Source: Pseudo-nitzschia pungens | Lineage: Eukaryota > Bacillariophyta > Bacillariophyceae > Bacillariales > Bacillariaceae | DNA: 64,000 nt | Reading direction: 5' to 3' | Assembly: GCA_037355855.1 (NCBI GenBank) | Contig: CM074758.1 | Coordinates: 5,615,001 to 5,679,000, forward strand | Part shown: positions 11,336 to 22,139 of the stretch, in pieces | Layout: the number at the start of each line of letters is the position of its first letter | Position numbering within the stretch: the stretch's first letter is position 1 | Notes under the pieces: model-generated | Told to the model about the DNA's origin: nothing | Databases searched by the model: none | What the model saw: the letters and a program-made list of their open reading frames with translations, nothing else | Program-made: the position numbers and the translations under genes

Positions 11336-12545
11336 GAACTTAGGGACAGGGGGATATCAATGACAGGGCACACTTAAAAGGCTCAGGAGGGAACTTGAAG
11401 TTCAAACTCGCGAGTACTTATAAGTGGGAACAGTATCCAGGGGCAATTAGCTTGAAAAGAGGAATCTTGAATGATGCACTTAAAGACCAGGGAAGGTGCT
11501 TGCTGGAAAACAGGTACTTAGGGGGCAGGGAACTCGCGAACACTTAGGGACCTGGGAAGTTGCTTGCTTGAAAACAGAGGCTTTAGTAGAAACACCTGAG
11601 GACCAGGGGAAGGCTTGTGTCTTGGAAATAGTGTCGAAGTTGAAGTTCAACTTGAGATTGCTTAATAGCGAGAACACTTAGGGATCAGGGAACTTTCAAA
11701 CACTTAGGGACCAGGGAAGCTGCTTGCTGGAAAACAGGTACTTAGGGTGCAGGGAACTCTCGAACACATAGGGACCAGGGGTGTTGCTTGCTTGAAAACA
11801 GGGGCTTTAGTAGAAACACGTGAGGACCAGAGGGAGGCTAGTGTATTGGAAATAGTGTCGAAGTTGAAGTTCAACTTGAGATTGCTTAATAGCGAGAACA
11901 CTTAGGGATCAGGGAACTTTCAAACACTTAGGGACCAGGGAAGCTGCTTGCTGGAAAACAGGTACTTAGGGAGCAGGGAACTCGCGAACACTTAGGGACC
12001 AGGGGTGTTGCTTGCTTGAAAACAGGGGCTGTAGTAGAAACTCTTGGGATCCTGTTGCTTGAAAATAGTGTCGAACTTGAAGTTCAACTTGGGGGTAATA
12101 TGTAGCAGATACACTTAGGGATCAGAAAACTCATTAACACTTAGGGACCAGGGAAGCTGCTTGGTGGAAAACAGGTACTTAGGGAGCAGGGAACTCGCGA
12201 ACACTTAGGGACCAGGGGTGTTGTTTGCTTGAAAACAGGGGCTATAGTAGAAAGTACTGGGGACTGAGGGATCCCGTTGGTTGAAAACAGTGTCGAACTT
12301 GAAGTTCAACCTGGGGGTGCTATGTAGCAAATACACTTAGGGATCAGGAAGCTGTCGAACACTTAGGGACCAGGGAAGCTGCTTGGTGGAAAACAGGTAC
12401 TTAGGGAGCAGGGAACTCAAGAACACTTAAGGACCGGTGAAGCTGCTTGCTGGATTTAACAGGTACTTAGGGAGCAGGGAACTCGCGAACACTTAAGGAC
12501 CGGGGAAGCTGCTTGGTTGAAAACAGGGGCTGTAATTTATGTAGA
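11336..12545. repeat. ~224-bp higher-order repeat rich in CTTAGGGA
   Basis: Units of about 224 bp (for example 11496 and 11720) are built from shorter blocks such as ACTTAGGGACCAGGG and AAAACAGG. TTAGGG occurs about eighteen times, all on the plus strand, but never in tandem. Confidence 0.85.
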
Positions 12546-12559
12546 AACAAAAAATAGAA

Positions 12560-13275
12560 AGAGAGGTGAGGTGCGTGTCGATTTTCGATAGAGGTGCTGG
12601 TCGGTTGACGATAGAGGTGAAGATTTTCGATAGAGGTGCTGGTCGGTTGACGATAGAGGTGCAGATCGTTCCTTTGTGGCGCAAGAGAGGTACACTATCT
12701 AATAGGACGAGGGAGTCTTACAGTCTGTTGCGGCAGTGTTAAGAGAGCCGGAACGTTCCTTTCCTGAGGCGATAGAGGTGCCGGTCGGTTTGCGATAGAG
12801 GTGCTGATCGTTGCTGAGGGTGGAGATAGAGGTGGAAATGTCTCCTGTAGAACTGTGTAAAGAATAACAGTACTATTATGACAATCTGCGGGTGAATGGA
12901 ACTGTCTACTATAATTCTTTACATACGATTTACGTAGAAAAGGGGGAACAGACAGACAGTGATTTGAGCCAATGAAAAAATTCTATTTTTTTTTGTGTAC
13001 AATTTGTACTGGGATATATGTAGAAAAAGAAATCGATCGATCGACTCGAGGGTTGCTGCGATCGATCTCGATCGGTCGACGATAGAGGTGCTCGATCGGT
13101 CGACGATAGAGGTGCATTGACACGATGGAGGTGCAGAACGTTCCTATGTTGACGCGACAGAGGTGCTATGATTAATAAAAAGAGACTTACAGCAGTGTTA
13201 AGAGGGGAGCACTGTTTCGCAGCAGTGTTAAGCGGTGGAGGTGCAAGTGTTAAGAGTGGTGCGGCGGAGGTGCGA
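12560..13275. repeat. dispersed GATAGAGGTGC minisatellite
   Basis: GATAGAGGTGCTGGTCGGTT-like units at 12570-12665 and 12770-12835, and GTCGACGATAGAGGTGC at 13070-13115. Between them is non-coding A+T-rich sequence. Related to the array at 10.3-10.9 kb. Confidence 0.75.
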
Positions 13276-13505
13276 GTGTTGTGTTACGTCTAATAACTGA
13301 TTTTCGACCATTTTGACCCATTTCGACCACCCCCCTCTTTTTTTTTAGATGTTTTTAGCTCCAATATTTTTATTATTTGGAGCGAAAGGGTCTTTCTTAA
13401 GCTCGAATTATTATTTTTTGGCTCCAAAAATTAATTTTTCGCTGCAAACTCGAATATTTGGGTCGAAAAATTAAGAGCCGGGGTCGAAATTCGTTATTGA
13501 ACCAC
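13276..13505. other. A+T-rich spacer
   Basis: No gene. Short GCTCCAA/GCTCGAA and TCGAAA motifs recur loosely. Confidence 0.5.
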
Positions 13506-13507
13506 CA

Positions 13508-13692
13508 TTAGGGTTAAGTGTTGTAACGCTGTAGCGCTGTATCCCTGTATCCCTGTAGCGCTGTAACGCTGTAGCGCTGTAACGCTGTAGCGCTGTAACG
13601 CTGTAGCGCTGTAACGCTGTAGCGCTGTAACGCTGTAGCGCTGTAACGCTGTAGCGCTGTATCCCCTTTATCGCTGTAGCGCTGTAGCGCAC
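13508..13692. repeat. 9-bp CGCTGTAGC/CGCTGTAAC array
   Basis: About eighteen copies of GCTGTA(A/G)C(G) in tandem. The same repeat returns at 14105-14170 and 14600-14780 with interspersed ATCCCTGT variants. It is preceded by a telomere-like TTAGGGTTA at 13508-13516. Confidence 0.9.
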
Positions 13693-14598
13693 GTGTGGTA
13701 AGGGGTGCTAACTCCAAAGATACTAGGGTTGTCGCGTACGATTTGTACCAGTTGTACATACCCCGGGTATAGCATCCGCATTAAAAAATACAGTGTAGCT
13801 GAGTGCTACAAGGTTAGGGTTGCTAATGCTACGAAATACGTACTGGATATGCTAACCTACCATGCTACCATGCTAAGATACTATGCTACCGCCGGGGTCG
13901 GGTCACTGGTGTACAATATGTACTATGACCGGAAGCCTGACCCAAACAGTTACCCAACGCGCTAGCACACCTTTGAATCTAATTAAACGGAACTACGCTA
14001 CGCTACTCCGTACGCTACCCGTATAATACAGTACTGGAGCTACAGAGCTCTATTATCTACGAGTTATCGGAACGCTGTCACGATACGATACAGAGCTGAG
14101 CTGCGCTCATCCCCTGTAGCGCTGTAGCGCTGTATCCCCTGTAACGCTGTATCCCCTGTATCCCTGTAGCGAACGTGTTGTACCGGTATGGGGTGCTAAC
14201 TCCAGAGATACCAGGCTTTTCGCGTACGATTTGTACCAGTTGTACGTACTACCCCGGATATAGCATCCGTACTAATACAGTGTAGCTGAGTGCTACAAGG
14301 TTAGGGTTGCTAATGCTACGAAATACTGGAGATGCTAACCTACCATGATACCATGCTAAGATACTATGCTACCGCCGGGGTCGGGTCATTGGTGTATAAT
14401 ATGTACTATGACCGGATACCTGACCCAGACAGTTACCCAACGCGCTAGCACACCTTTGAATCTAATTAAGCGGAGCTACGCTACGCTACTCCGCACACAC
14501 TACGCTACCCGTAGAATACAGTACTGGAGCTACAGAGCTCTGTTATTTTACAAGTTAGCGGAGCGCTGTCACGATACGATACAGAGCTCAGCTGCGCT
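13693..14598. repeat. ~490-bp direct duplication
   Basis: The block starting GGGGTGCTAACTCCA at about 13703 reappears at about 14189 and is about 90% alike over some 400 bp, with CGCTGTA arrays between copies. Each copy contains GGTTAGGGTTGCTAATG and GTACGATTTGTACCAGTTG. Confidence 0.85.
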
Positions 14599-14785
14599 CA
14601 TCCCCTGTAGCGCTGTAGCGCTGTAGCGCTGCAGCGCTGTATCCCTGTATCCCTGTAGCGCTGTATCCCTGTAGCGCTGTATCCCTGTATCGCTGTATCC
14701 CTGTATTGCTGTATATCTGTAGCGCTGTATCGTAGCGCTGTATCCCCTGTAGCGCTGTATCCCCCTGTAGCGCTGTAGCAGCAAC
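14599..14785. repeat. CGCTGTA array, second block
   Basis: Same 9-bp family as at 13.5 kb, mixed with ATCCCTGT units. Confidence 0.85.
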
Positions 14786-15008
14786 GCGTCCTCGATAATA
14801 CAGGGGGGGACTGCAAGCAGCAGCAAGCAGCAGCAATGCGTCGATAATACAGGGGGGGGGGGACAGCAAGCAGCAAGCAGCAGCAACGCGTCGATAATAC
14901 AGGGGGGGGGACAGCAAGCAGCAAGCAGCAAGCAGCAGCAACGCGTCGATAATACAGGGGGGGGGGGCAGCAAGCAGCAAGCAGCAGCAACGCGTCGATA
15001 ATACATGG
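14786..15008. repeat. ~60-bp repeats with long G runs
   Basis: Four to five units contain AACGCGTCGATAATACAG, followed by a run of 7-11 G and AGCAAGCAGC blocks. The periodic G runs could form inter-unit G-quadruplexes. Confidence 0.85.
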
Positions 15009-15009
15009 G

Positions 15010-15215
15010 GGGGACTGTTTGGGCCGGGTATCCGGTCATGGTACTACATAATACACCAATGACCCGACCCCGGCGGTAGCATAGTATCTTAGCATGGTAT
15101 CATGGTAGGTTAGCATCTTTCAGTATCTCGTAGCTTAGCAACCCTAACCCTGTAGCATTTAGCTACACCATAACAGGTGCTTTACTCGGGGTACGTACGA
15201 TTGGTACAAATCGTA
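15010..15215. repeat. inverted partial copy of the 490-bp block
   Basis: The reverse complement of 15010-15215 matches the 14280-14430 and 13800-13940 copies (CCGGTCAT, GACCCGACCCCGGCGG, AGCATAGTATCTTAGCATGG). This makes a large imperfect palindrome centred on the G-run array. It contains AACCCTAACCCT at 15140-15151. Confidence 0.8.
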
Positions 15216-15225
15216 CAACCCCAAC

Positions 15226-15442
15226 GTATATTTGATTAATTATTATTATTTTTTGGTATCTTTTACGTCATTATGACAATAAATTCGATTTTTCAGTACA
15301 AACTGTACCGTACAGGAATATCAGTAGAAAAAAATTCGATCCTATGGTAACTTACCGGTACGGTAACTTTAATCACCGTAATGACGTATATTATTTGATT
15401 TATTATTATTTTTTGGTATCTTTTACGTCATTATGACAATAT
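15226..15442. repeat. 163-bp spaced direct repeat
   Basis: About 50 bp containing ATTATTATTTTTTGGTATC and TTTTACGTCATTATGAC occur at about 15226 and again at about 15389. Confidence 0.85.
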
Positions 15443-15862
15443 GGGTGTCAAAAACGACCCGACCCGACGACACCCACGACACCCACCGGTTTTGCAAATC
15501 TCTGTATTAATTCACTGTATTTTTCTTTTGCAAATCACTGTATTTTAAATCACTGTACCGGTATTTTGCTCCTTCCCGTAATCACTTTTTTTTGTGCTCC
15601 ACTCACTATTTTCTTCAGGAATAACACAAATCACTGCTGTTTCGATTCACAATCCGACTTATTTTGAGTAGAGTTGCTTTATTGCACTCCGTTCGAGAAC
15701 GCAGAGAACCCACCCTACGGTAGGCTCTTTTGCTCATTGTATTTTAGTCCGAATAACCTCCTTGAAGTGGAAAAAGAAGGAATACCGATTGGTAAACACT
15801 TCAACACGCTCAAGTTCTTGGTTTTCGCGTCGAGGATTAAGAAGAGAACGTCAGTGTTCTTC
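15443..15862. other. spacer, no gene seen
   Basis: Repeats of AATCACTGTATTTT occur near 15510-15555. Open frames from about 15674 run straight into the next repeat and have no support. Confidence 0.5.
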
Positions 15863-16756
15863 AGCAACCCTACTACGATTCATCCCAAACCCCGATCGAT
15901 TCAGCAACCCTACGATTCACCCCAAACCCCGATCGATTCAGCAAGAACCCTACTACGATTCATCCCAAACCCCGATCGATTCAGCAACCCTACTACGATT
16001 CACCCCAAACATCCCAAACCCCGATCGATTCAGCAACCCTACGATTTTTCCAAACCCCGATCGATTCAGCAACCCTACTACGAACCCCGATCGATTCAGC
16101 AACCCTACTACGATTCACCCCAAACATCCCAAACCCCGATCGATTCAGCAACCCTACGATTTTTCCAAACCCTGATCGATTCAGCAACCCTACTACGAAC
16201 CCCGATCGATTCAGCAACCCTACTATGAACCCCGATCGATTCAGCAACCCTACTACGATTCATCCCAAACATCCCAAACCCCGATCGATTCAGCAACCCT
16301 ACTACGATTCACCCCAAACATCCCAAACCCCGATCGATTCAGCAACCCTACTACGATTTTTCCAAACCCTGATCGATTCAGCAACCCTACGATTTTTCCA
16401 AACCCTGATCGATTCAGCAACCCTACTACGATTCATCCCAAACCCCGATCGATTCAGCAACCCTACTACGAACCCCGATCGATTCAGCAACCCTACTACG
16501 ATTCACCCCAAACATCCCAAACCCCGACCGATTCAGCAACCCTACTACGATTCATCCCAAACCCCGATCGATTCAGCAACCCTACGACGATTCACCCCAA
16601 ACATCCCAAACCCCGATCGATTCAGCAACCCTACGATTTTTCCAAACCCTGATCGATTCAGCAACCCTACTACGATTCATCCCAAACCCCGATCGATTCA
16701 GCAACCCTACTATGATTCATCCCAAACCCCGATCGATTCAGAAACCCTACGATTTT
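15863..16756. repeat. minisatellite with CCCCGATCGATTCAGCAACC units
   Basis: About 25 units of roughly 24-48 bp: CCCCGATCGATTCAGCAACC followed by CTACTACGATTCATCCCAAA or shorter variants. Long open frames on both strands are by-products of the repeat. Confidence 0.95.
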
Positions 16757-17235
16757 AATATTAAACGATAATTTAAAGTAGGCCGCAGCGTTGTAGATCT
16801 CCCTTGTACTAACTCGGCGCGTTCTTTATCTCCCTTGTAACTGGATGCGTTGTTCCTCTCCCGTCATCCCCTACAATCCTTCAATTTAAAGTAGGCCGTA
16901 GCGTTGTAGATGTTCCACTGGATGCGTTGTTTGTCTCCCTTCATTCCCTACGATCCTTCAATCCAAGCTGGAGGTTTGTTTGTTTACAATCCCAACAAAG
17001 CAGCAAGCAAAGCAGCAAGCAAAGCAGCAAGGTATTAATCCCCCTACGACCAATCGATTCCAAGCCGGTGTGGTATGTGGTATTCATTCCCCCTACGATC
17101 GATTCCAAGCCTGTGTGGTATTTATTCCCCCTACGATCGAGACCAAGCCGGTGTGGTATACGATTGATTCCAAGCCTGCTGTGTGGTATTCATTCCCCCT
17201 ATGATTGATTCGAAGCCGGTGTAACAACCCCAACA
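16757..17235. repeat. mixed short repeats
   Basis: AATTTAAAGTAGGCCG occurs at about 16769 and 16881; AGCAAAGCAGCA runs at 16998-17030; and four to five units of CCCCTACGATCGATTCCAAG plus CCGGTGTGGTAT lie at 17040-17222. Confidence 0.8.
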
Positions 17236-17905
17236 ATTAGTGTCCCCCCTAGCACAGTTGAGTTCTGTTAATCAGTTTAGCACCCCCTGTAGATCTTCCA
17301 ATATTGATCTGATAAGAGATAGGGTATGTAGATCTGGTACAAATTTTACTACAAGGGCCCAGCATCCTGCTTAGCATCCTGTTAAGTGTTCCCCTTAGCA
17401 CAGTAGAGTTTGGTTAAGCAGTTAGCACCCCCTGTAGATCTTCCAGCAATATTGATCTGGTAAGAGATAGGGTATGTAGATCTGGTACAAGTTCTACATA
17501 GAAGACCCAGCATCCTCATGCTCAGCATCCTGTTAAGTGTCCCCCTTTGCACAGTAGAGTTCGGTTATTCAGTTAGCACCCCCTGTAGATCTCCCAATAT
17601 TGATCTGAGAAGAGATAGGGTATGTAGATCTGGTACAAATTCTACTAGAAGGGCCTAGCATCCTGCTTAGCATCCTGTTGAGTCCCCCCCCTTAGCACAG
17701 TACAGTTCGGTTTATCAGTTAGCACACTGAATATCTTAATAATATTGGTCTGATAAGAGATAGGGTATGTAGATCTGGTACAAGTTCTACATACAGGGCC
17801 CTGCATCCTGCTTAGCACCCTGTTAAGTGTCCCCCTTAGCACACTACAGTTCCATTTATCAGTTAGCACCCCTGTAGATCTTCTAATACAGTCTTCTAAT
17901 ACGGT
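17236..17905. repeat. ~145-bp tandem repeat, about 4.5 copies
   Basis: Units contain GTGTCCCCCTTAGCACAG, CAGTTAGCACCCCCTGTAG and GATAGGGTATGTAGATCTGG, repeating at about 17240, 17385, 17535, 17680 and 17825 with 80-90% similarity. Confidence 0.9.
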
Positions 17906-17999
17906 AACATACTGTATCAGTGTTCTAAGAGCCAAGGAATGTAACTATGATACATATCTATCCTATTACAGGATTCTACCACCCAGTACAATCTCAAAG

Positions 18000-19065
18000 T
18001 ACATTAAATAGATGTGACATCCAAAGTATTGGGTCCTTTTGACTCAGACTTTTTTCATAGTCCCAAGCATACATAGGGTGAGGACTATTGGCACTGGAAT
18101 GGTGGAAATAATCCATTTCTGAATTTACATAGGTCATTTTGTATATTTTCTAGTGAAATGTGCCAGTACTGGAGGAAATGTGCATTAAATAGATGTGACA
18201 TCCAAAGTATTGGGTCTTGCTCACTCAGACTTTTTTCAGAGTCCCAAGCATACATAGGGTGAGGACTATTGGCACTGGAATGGTGGAAATAATCCATTTC
18301 TGAATTTACATAGGTCACTTTGTATATTTTCTAGTGAAATATGCCAGTACTGGAGGAAATGTGCATTAAATAGATGTGACATCCAAAGTATTGGGTGTTT
18401 CTGACTCAGACTTTTTTCAGAGTCCCAAGCATACATAGAGGGAGGACTATTGGCACTGGAATGGTGGAAATATTCCATTTCTGAATTTACATAGGTCACT
18501 TTGTCTATTTTCTACTGAAATATGCCATTACTGGAGGAAATGTGCATTAAATAGATGTGACATCCAAAGTATTGGGTGTTTCTGACTCAGACTTTTTTCA
18601 TAGTCCCAAGCATACATAGAAGGAGGACTATTGGCACTGGAATGGTGGAAATATTCCATTTCTGAATTTACATAGGTCACTTTGTCTATTTTCTACTGAA
18701 ATATGCCATTACTGGAGGGAATGTGCATTACATAGATGTGACATCCAAAGTATCAAGTATTTCTCACTCAGACTTTTTTCGTAGTCCCAAGCATAAATAG
18801 GGTGAGGACTATTAGCGCTGGAACGGTGGAAATAATCCATTTCTGAATTTAGATAGGTCACTTTGTCTATTTTCTAGTGAAATATGCCATTACTGGGGGA
18901 AATGTGCATTACATAGATGTGACATCCAAAGTATTGGGTCTTTTGGACTCAGACTTTTTTCATAGTTGCAAGCATACATAGGGTGAGGACTAATGACGCT
19001 GGAATGGTGGAAATGTCCAAAATATTAATCTAGATAAGTCATTATAGTTTAGTACTGTAGTTACT
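18000..19065. repeat. 181-bp satellite array, about 6 copies
   Basis: Units start with CATTAAATAGATGTGACATC at about 18002, 18182, 18363, 18544, 18725 and 18906. Each contains GACTCAGACTTTTTTC and GAGGACTATTGGCACTGG. Diverged relative, in the same orientation and with almost the same period, of the array at 331-1012. Confidence 0.95.
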
Positions 19066-19308
19066 CTTTGTGTATTGATTAGTCCCTTTACTGGTGTCTA
19101 TCATTTTTCTGCTCCGTCTGTCCTTTTTCCATTGCGAGTAACCTTACATAAATGTAGTCAGAAATTATGGCGCGGCCAGGAGGGCTCGCAGGGCAGGCTT
19201 GTAGTACTCGTACCAGTACTTCTGTAGTAAATAATGCAACATGCTGTGTATGCACGAAAAAAGCACATAAAATGAGGGTGCCAAACTTCACATAATTTGC
19301 CGCAACTG
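19066..19308. other. spacer, no gene seen
   Basis: Contains CCGTCTGTCCTTTTTCC at about 19110, resembling CCGTCCTTTTTCC near 1083, just past the left satellite. Confidence 0.4.
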
Positions 19309-20140
19309 CTAAAATACAATGCGACGGCAACTGCTGAAAATACAATGCGACGGTGAGTGAACTGCATCAAGATTGGTGGGGGTATTGATCATGGAGTTCA
19401 CTTCTAACCATGCATGTAATTGCCTGCTTGCTCCTCGTAGGGAAGAATACGCGGAATGCAACTGAAATACAATTCGACGACAACTGAAATACAATGCGAC
19501 GACAACTGAAATACAATGCGACGACAACTGAAATACAATGCGACGGTGAGTGAACTGCATCAAGATTGGTGGGGGTATTGATCATGGAGTTCACTTCTAA
19601 CCATGCATGTAATTGCCTGCTTGCTCCTCGTAGGGAAGAATACGCGGAATGCAACTGAAATACAATGCGACGACAACTGAAATACAATGCGACGACAACT
19701 GAAATACAATGCGACGGTGAGTGAACTGCATCAAGATTGGTGGGGGTATTGATCATGGAGTTCACTTCTAACCATGCATGTAATTGCCTGCTTGCTCCTC
19801 GTAGGGAAGAATACGTGGAACGCAACTGAAATACAATGCGACGACAACTGAAATACAATGCGACGACAACTGAAATACAATGCGACGACAACTGAAATAC
19901 AATGCGACGACAACTGAAATACAATCCAACACCAACCGCTGAAATACTATGCAATGACAATACAATTGCAATACGATTCGACGGCAATTGAAATAGGATA
20001 ATACAATGCGACGGGGAACTGAAATAGGATGCGACGGCAATACAATCCGACGGCAATTGAAATAGGATAATAGAATGCGACGGGGAACTGAAATAGTTCA
20101 ATACGACGGCAACTGAAATCCAGTTTGTACCAATACAATA
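19309..20140. repeat. 19-bp CAACTGAAATACAATGCGA repeat in ~180-bp higher-order units
   Basis: Runs of CAACTGAAATACAATGCGAC alternate with a conserved block (GTGAGTGAACTGCATCAAG to GAAGAATACGCGG) that recurs at about 19353, 19544 and 19715. The array decays into variants by 20.1 kb. Confidence 0.9.
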
Positions 20141-20194
20141 TTTGGTATTAGTCAGAATACTAGTGGTTCGTAACATCAATAATAGTGTAACATT

Positions 20195-20535
20195 ATTATC
20201 ATGTGATAATGGGCGTTGCCTCTAGGAATAATGGGTGTTGCGTGTAAACCTAATGGGCGTTCCGTCTAGAAACGATGGGCGTTGCCTCTTGAAATGATGG
20301 GCGTTCTGTCTAGAAACGATGGGCATTGCCTCTAAAAATGATGGGGGTTGGCCTTAAAAATGATGGGCGTTGCCTCTTGAAATAATGGGCATTGGCTCTT
20401 GAAATGATGGGCGTTGCCTCAAAAAATGATGGGCGTTGCCTCAAAAAATGATGGACGTTGGCTCTAAAATTGATGGACGTTGCCTCAAAAATTAATGGGC
20501 GTAGCCTGTAAAAATGATAGGCATTGCCTCTAGAA
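20195..20535. repeat. ~21-bp AATGATGGGCGTTGCCTCT array
   Basis: About fifteen copies of AATGATGGGCGTTGCCTCTA with mild variation. Confidence 0.9.
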
Positions 20536-20905
20536 TATTTATGGTACGGGACTGAAAAAATTAAGCCAGGGACAAAGAATGGGTCTAAAAATTTGACCCC
20601 AAAAGGACCCGGCACGAAAATTTTCGACCCGGGTCTAAAATCAGTTATCAGACGTAAGAGTGGTGCGATCGAGGTGCAGAGATGCGATAGAGGTGCACCA
20701 GAGGTGCTGCTGGAGGTGCAACTGAAAAGAAGAACGATCCGGTCGGAAAAAGAAGAACGTTATGTTGGTATGTAGTATGGGTATTGTATATAGTTAAAAA
20801 GTGTGGGTATAAAGTGTGAATTAGACCTAAAAAAAGTGTGTTAACGAACGGGTACCAATACTACGTACTATACTAGTTGTATCCATACGTATCAACGGTA
20901 TTATC
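20536..20905. other. spacer with GATAGAGGTGC relic
   Basis: GATCGAGGTGCAGAGATGCG and GATAGAGGTGC at 20665-20720 echo the arrays at 10.3-13.2 kb. No gene. Confidence 0.5.
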
Positions 20906-21405
20906 NNNNNNNNNNNNNNNNNNNNNNNNNNNNNNNNNNNNNNNNNNNNNNNNNNNNNNNNNNNNNNNNNNNNNNNNNNNNNNNNNNNNNNNNNNNNNNN
21001 NNNNNNNNNNNNNNNNNNNNNNNNNNNNNNNNNNNNNNNNNNNNNNNNNNNNNNNNNNNNNNNNNNNNNNNNNNNNNNNNNNNNNNNNNNNNNNNNNNNN
21101 NNNNNNNNNNNNNNNNNNNNNNNNNNNNNNNNNNNNNNNNNNNNNNNNNNNNNNNNNNNNNNNNNNNNNNNNNNNNNNNNNNNNNNNNNNNNNNNNNNNN
21201 NNNNNNNNNNNNNNNNNNNNNNNNNNNNNNNNNNNNNNNNNNNNNNNNNNNNNNNNNNNNNNNNNNNNNNNNNNNNNNNNNNNNNNNNNNNNNNNNNNNN
21301 NNNNNNNNNNNNNNNNNNNNNNNNNNNNNNNNNNNNNNNNNNNNNNNNNNNNNNNNNNNNNNNNNNNNNNNNNNNNNNNNNNNNNNNNNNNNNNNNNNNN
21401 NNNNN
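20906..21405. other. assembly gap, 500 N
   Basis: Exactly 500 undetermined bases, so probably a nominal gap size. Order and orientation across it rest on scaffolding. Open frames spanning the Ns are meaningless. Confidence 1.
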
Positions 21406-22139
21406 TTTGCACGGCGTTTTTGGCACGCAGCCCATGCTGTTTGATCCTCCTAGTAGTACTACCCCCATTCAAGGATCATATTGAATGTTCGACGAATGAC
21501 ATGATACAATTCTTTGTAAACTCGGGTGAGTCAGTCCGTCCTGGGTCTGAGTACATTCGTCCGTTCGTTCGTTCGTTCGTTCGTTCGTTCCAAAAAGACC
21601 ATTTCACTGGCATCACCTACTGCTGTCGGGGAGGTACTTGGATTGAGTTCCTGCTGAGCTGCAAAGGACATTCTGGGCGTCTCACGGATGTTGCTGCTAA
21701 CGTATTTTGGATCCGATTTTTTTTCGTCTCGGTCCTTCGATCCAAGAAGAATGGTTCCGTGGCTTTCCTCGGATTTGCCCGCCCTCTTCTCTATCACAAA
21801 TGCATACGGTAGGTGCACGATCGATCGATGCGAAAAAGGAATGATCTTAAAAAGTTTTTCTTATTTGTTGGTTGTAGAAATAGTATAATTTGAACAGTTT
21901 TTCGCGTGATGGTATAGTAAGTGCAATAAGTAAGTAGAGTGGATCCATCCAGCAAACTAATTCGTGAAAACATTCGGGTGACACATAAAACAGAAACATC
22001 GGTCATGGTCATCGCCAAGGATCTATTGCCGACAATGACAATGACGATAACGACGACGATGACGACGATTGCCACAATGATCATTCCTTCGTTCGTTCGT
22101 CCGATTGTCCGTCGAGTACTACTAGTAGTAGTAGTAGTA
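21406..22139. other. gene-poor, downstream of the PDZ receptor-like gene
   Basis: Contains a GTTC tetranucleotide run (21558-21590) and a GACGACGAT-rich stretch (22040-22075). A minus-strand frame at 21531-21818 looks mildly protein-like but has no recognised motif. Confidence 0.5.

Noticed and set aside
14569..15039. Open frames with CCLLPPP and RYSATAL repeats
   Set aside because: Translations of the CGCTGTA and G-run arrays; no unique sequence, no sensible start.
15674..16758. Open frames with RFSNPTT and DRFSNP repeats
   Set aside because: Translation of the GATCGATTCAGCAACCCTA minisatellite in several frames at once.
331..19065. Claim that the 181-bp satellite marks the centromere
   Set aside because: Monomer length alone is suggestive, but arrays are short and no chromatin or chromosome-position evidence is available.
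10300..20535. CRISPR-like repeat arrays
   Set aside because: Repeats lack unique spacers of constant length, there are no cas genes, and the context is a eukaryotic nucleus.
20827..21812. Open frames crossing the N run
   Set aside because: Undetermined bases cannot be translated; the flanking parts are short and unremarkable.
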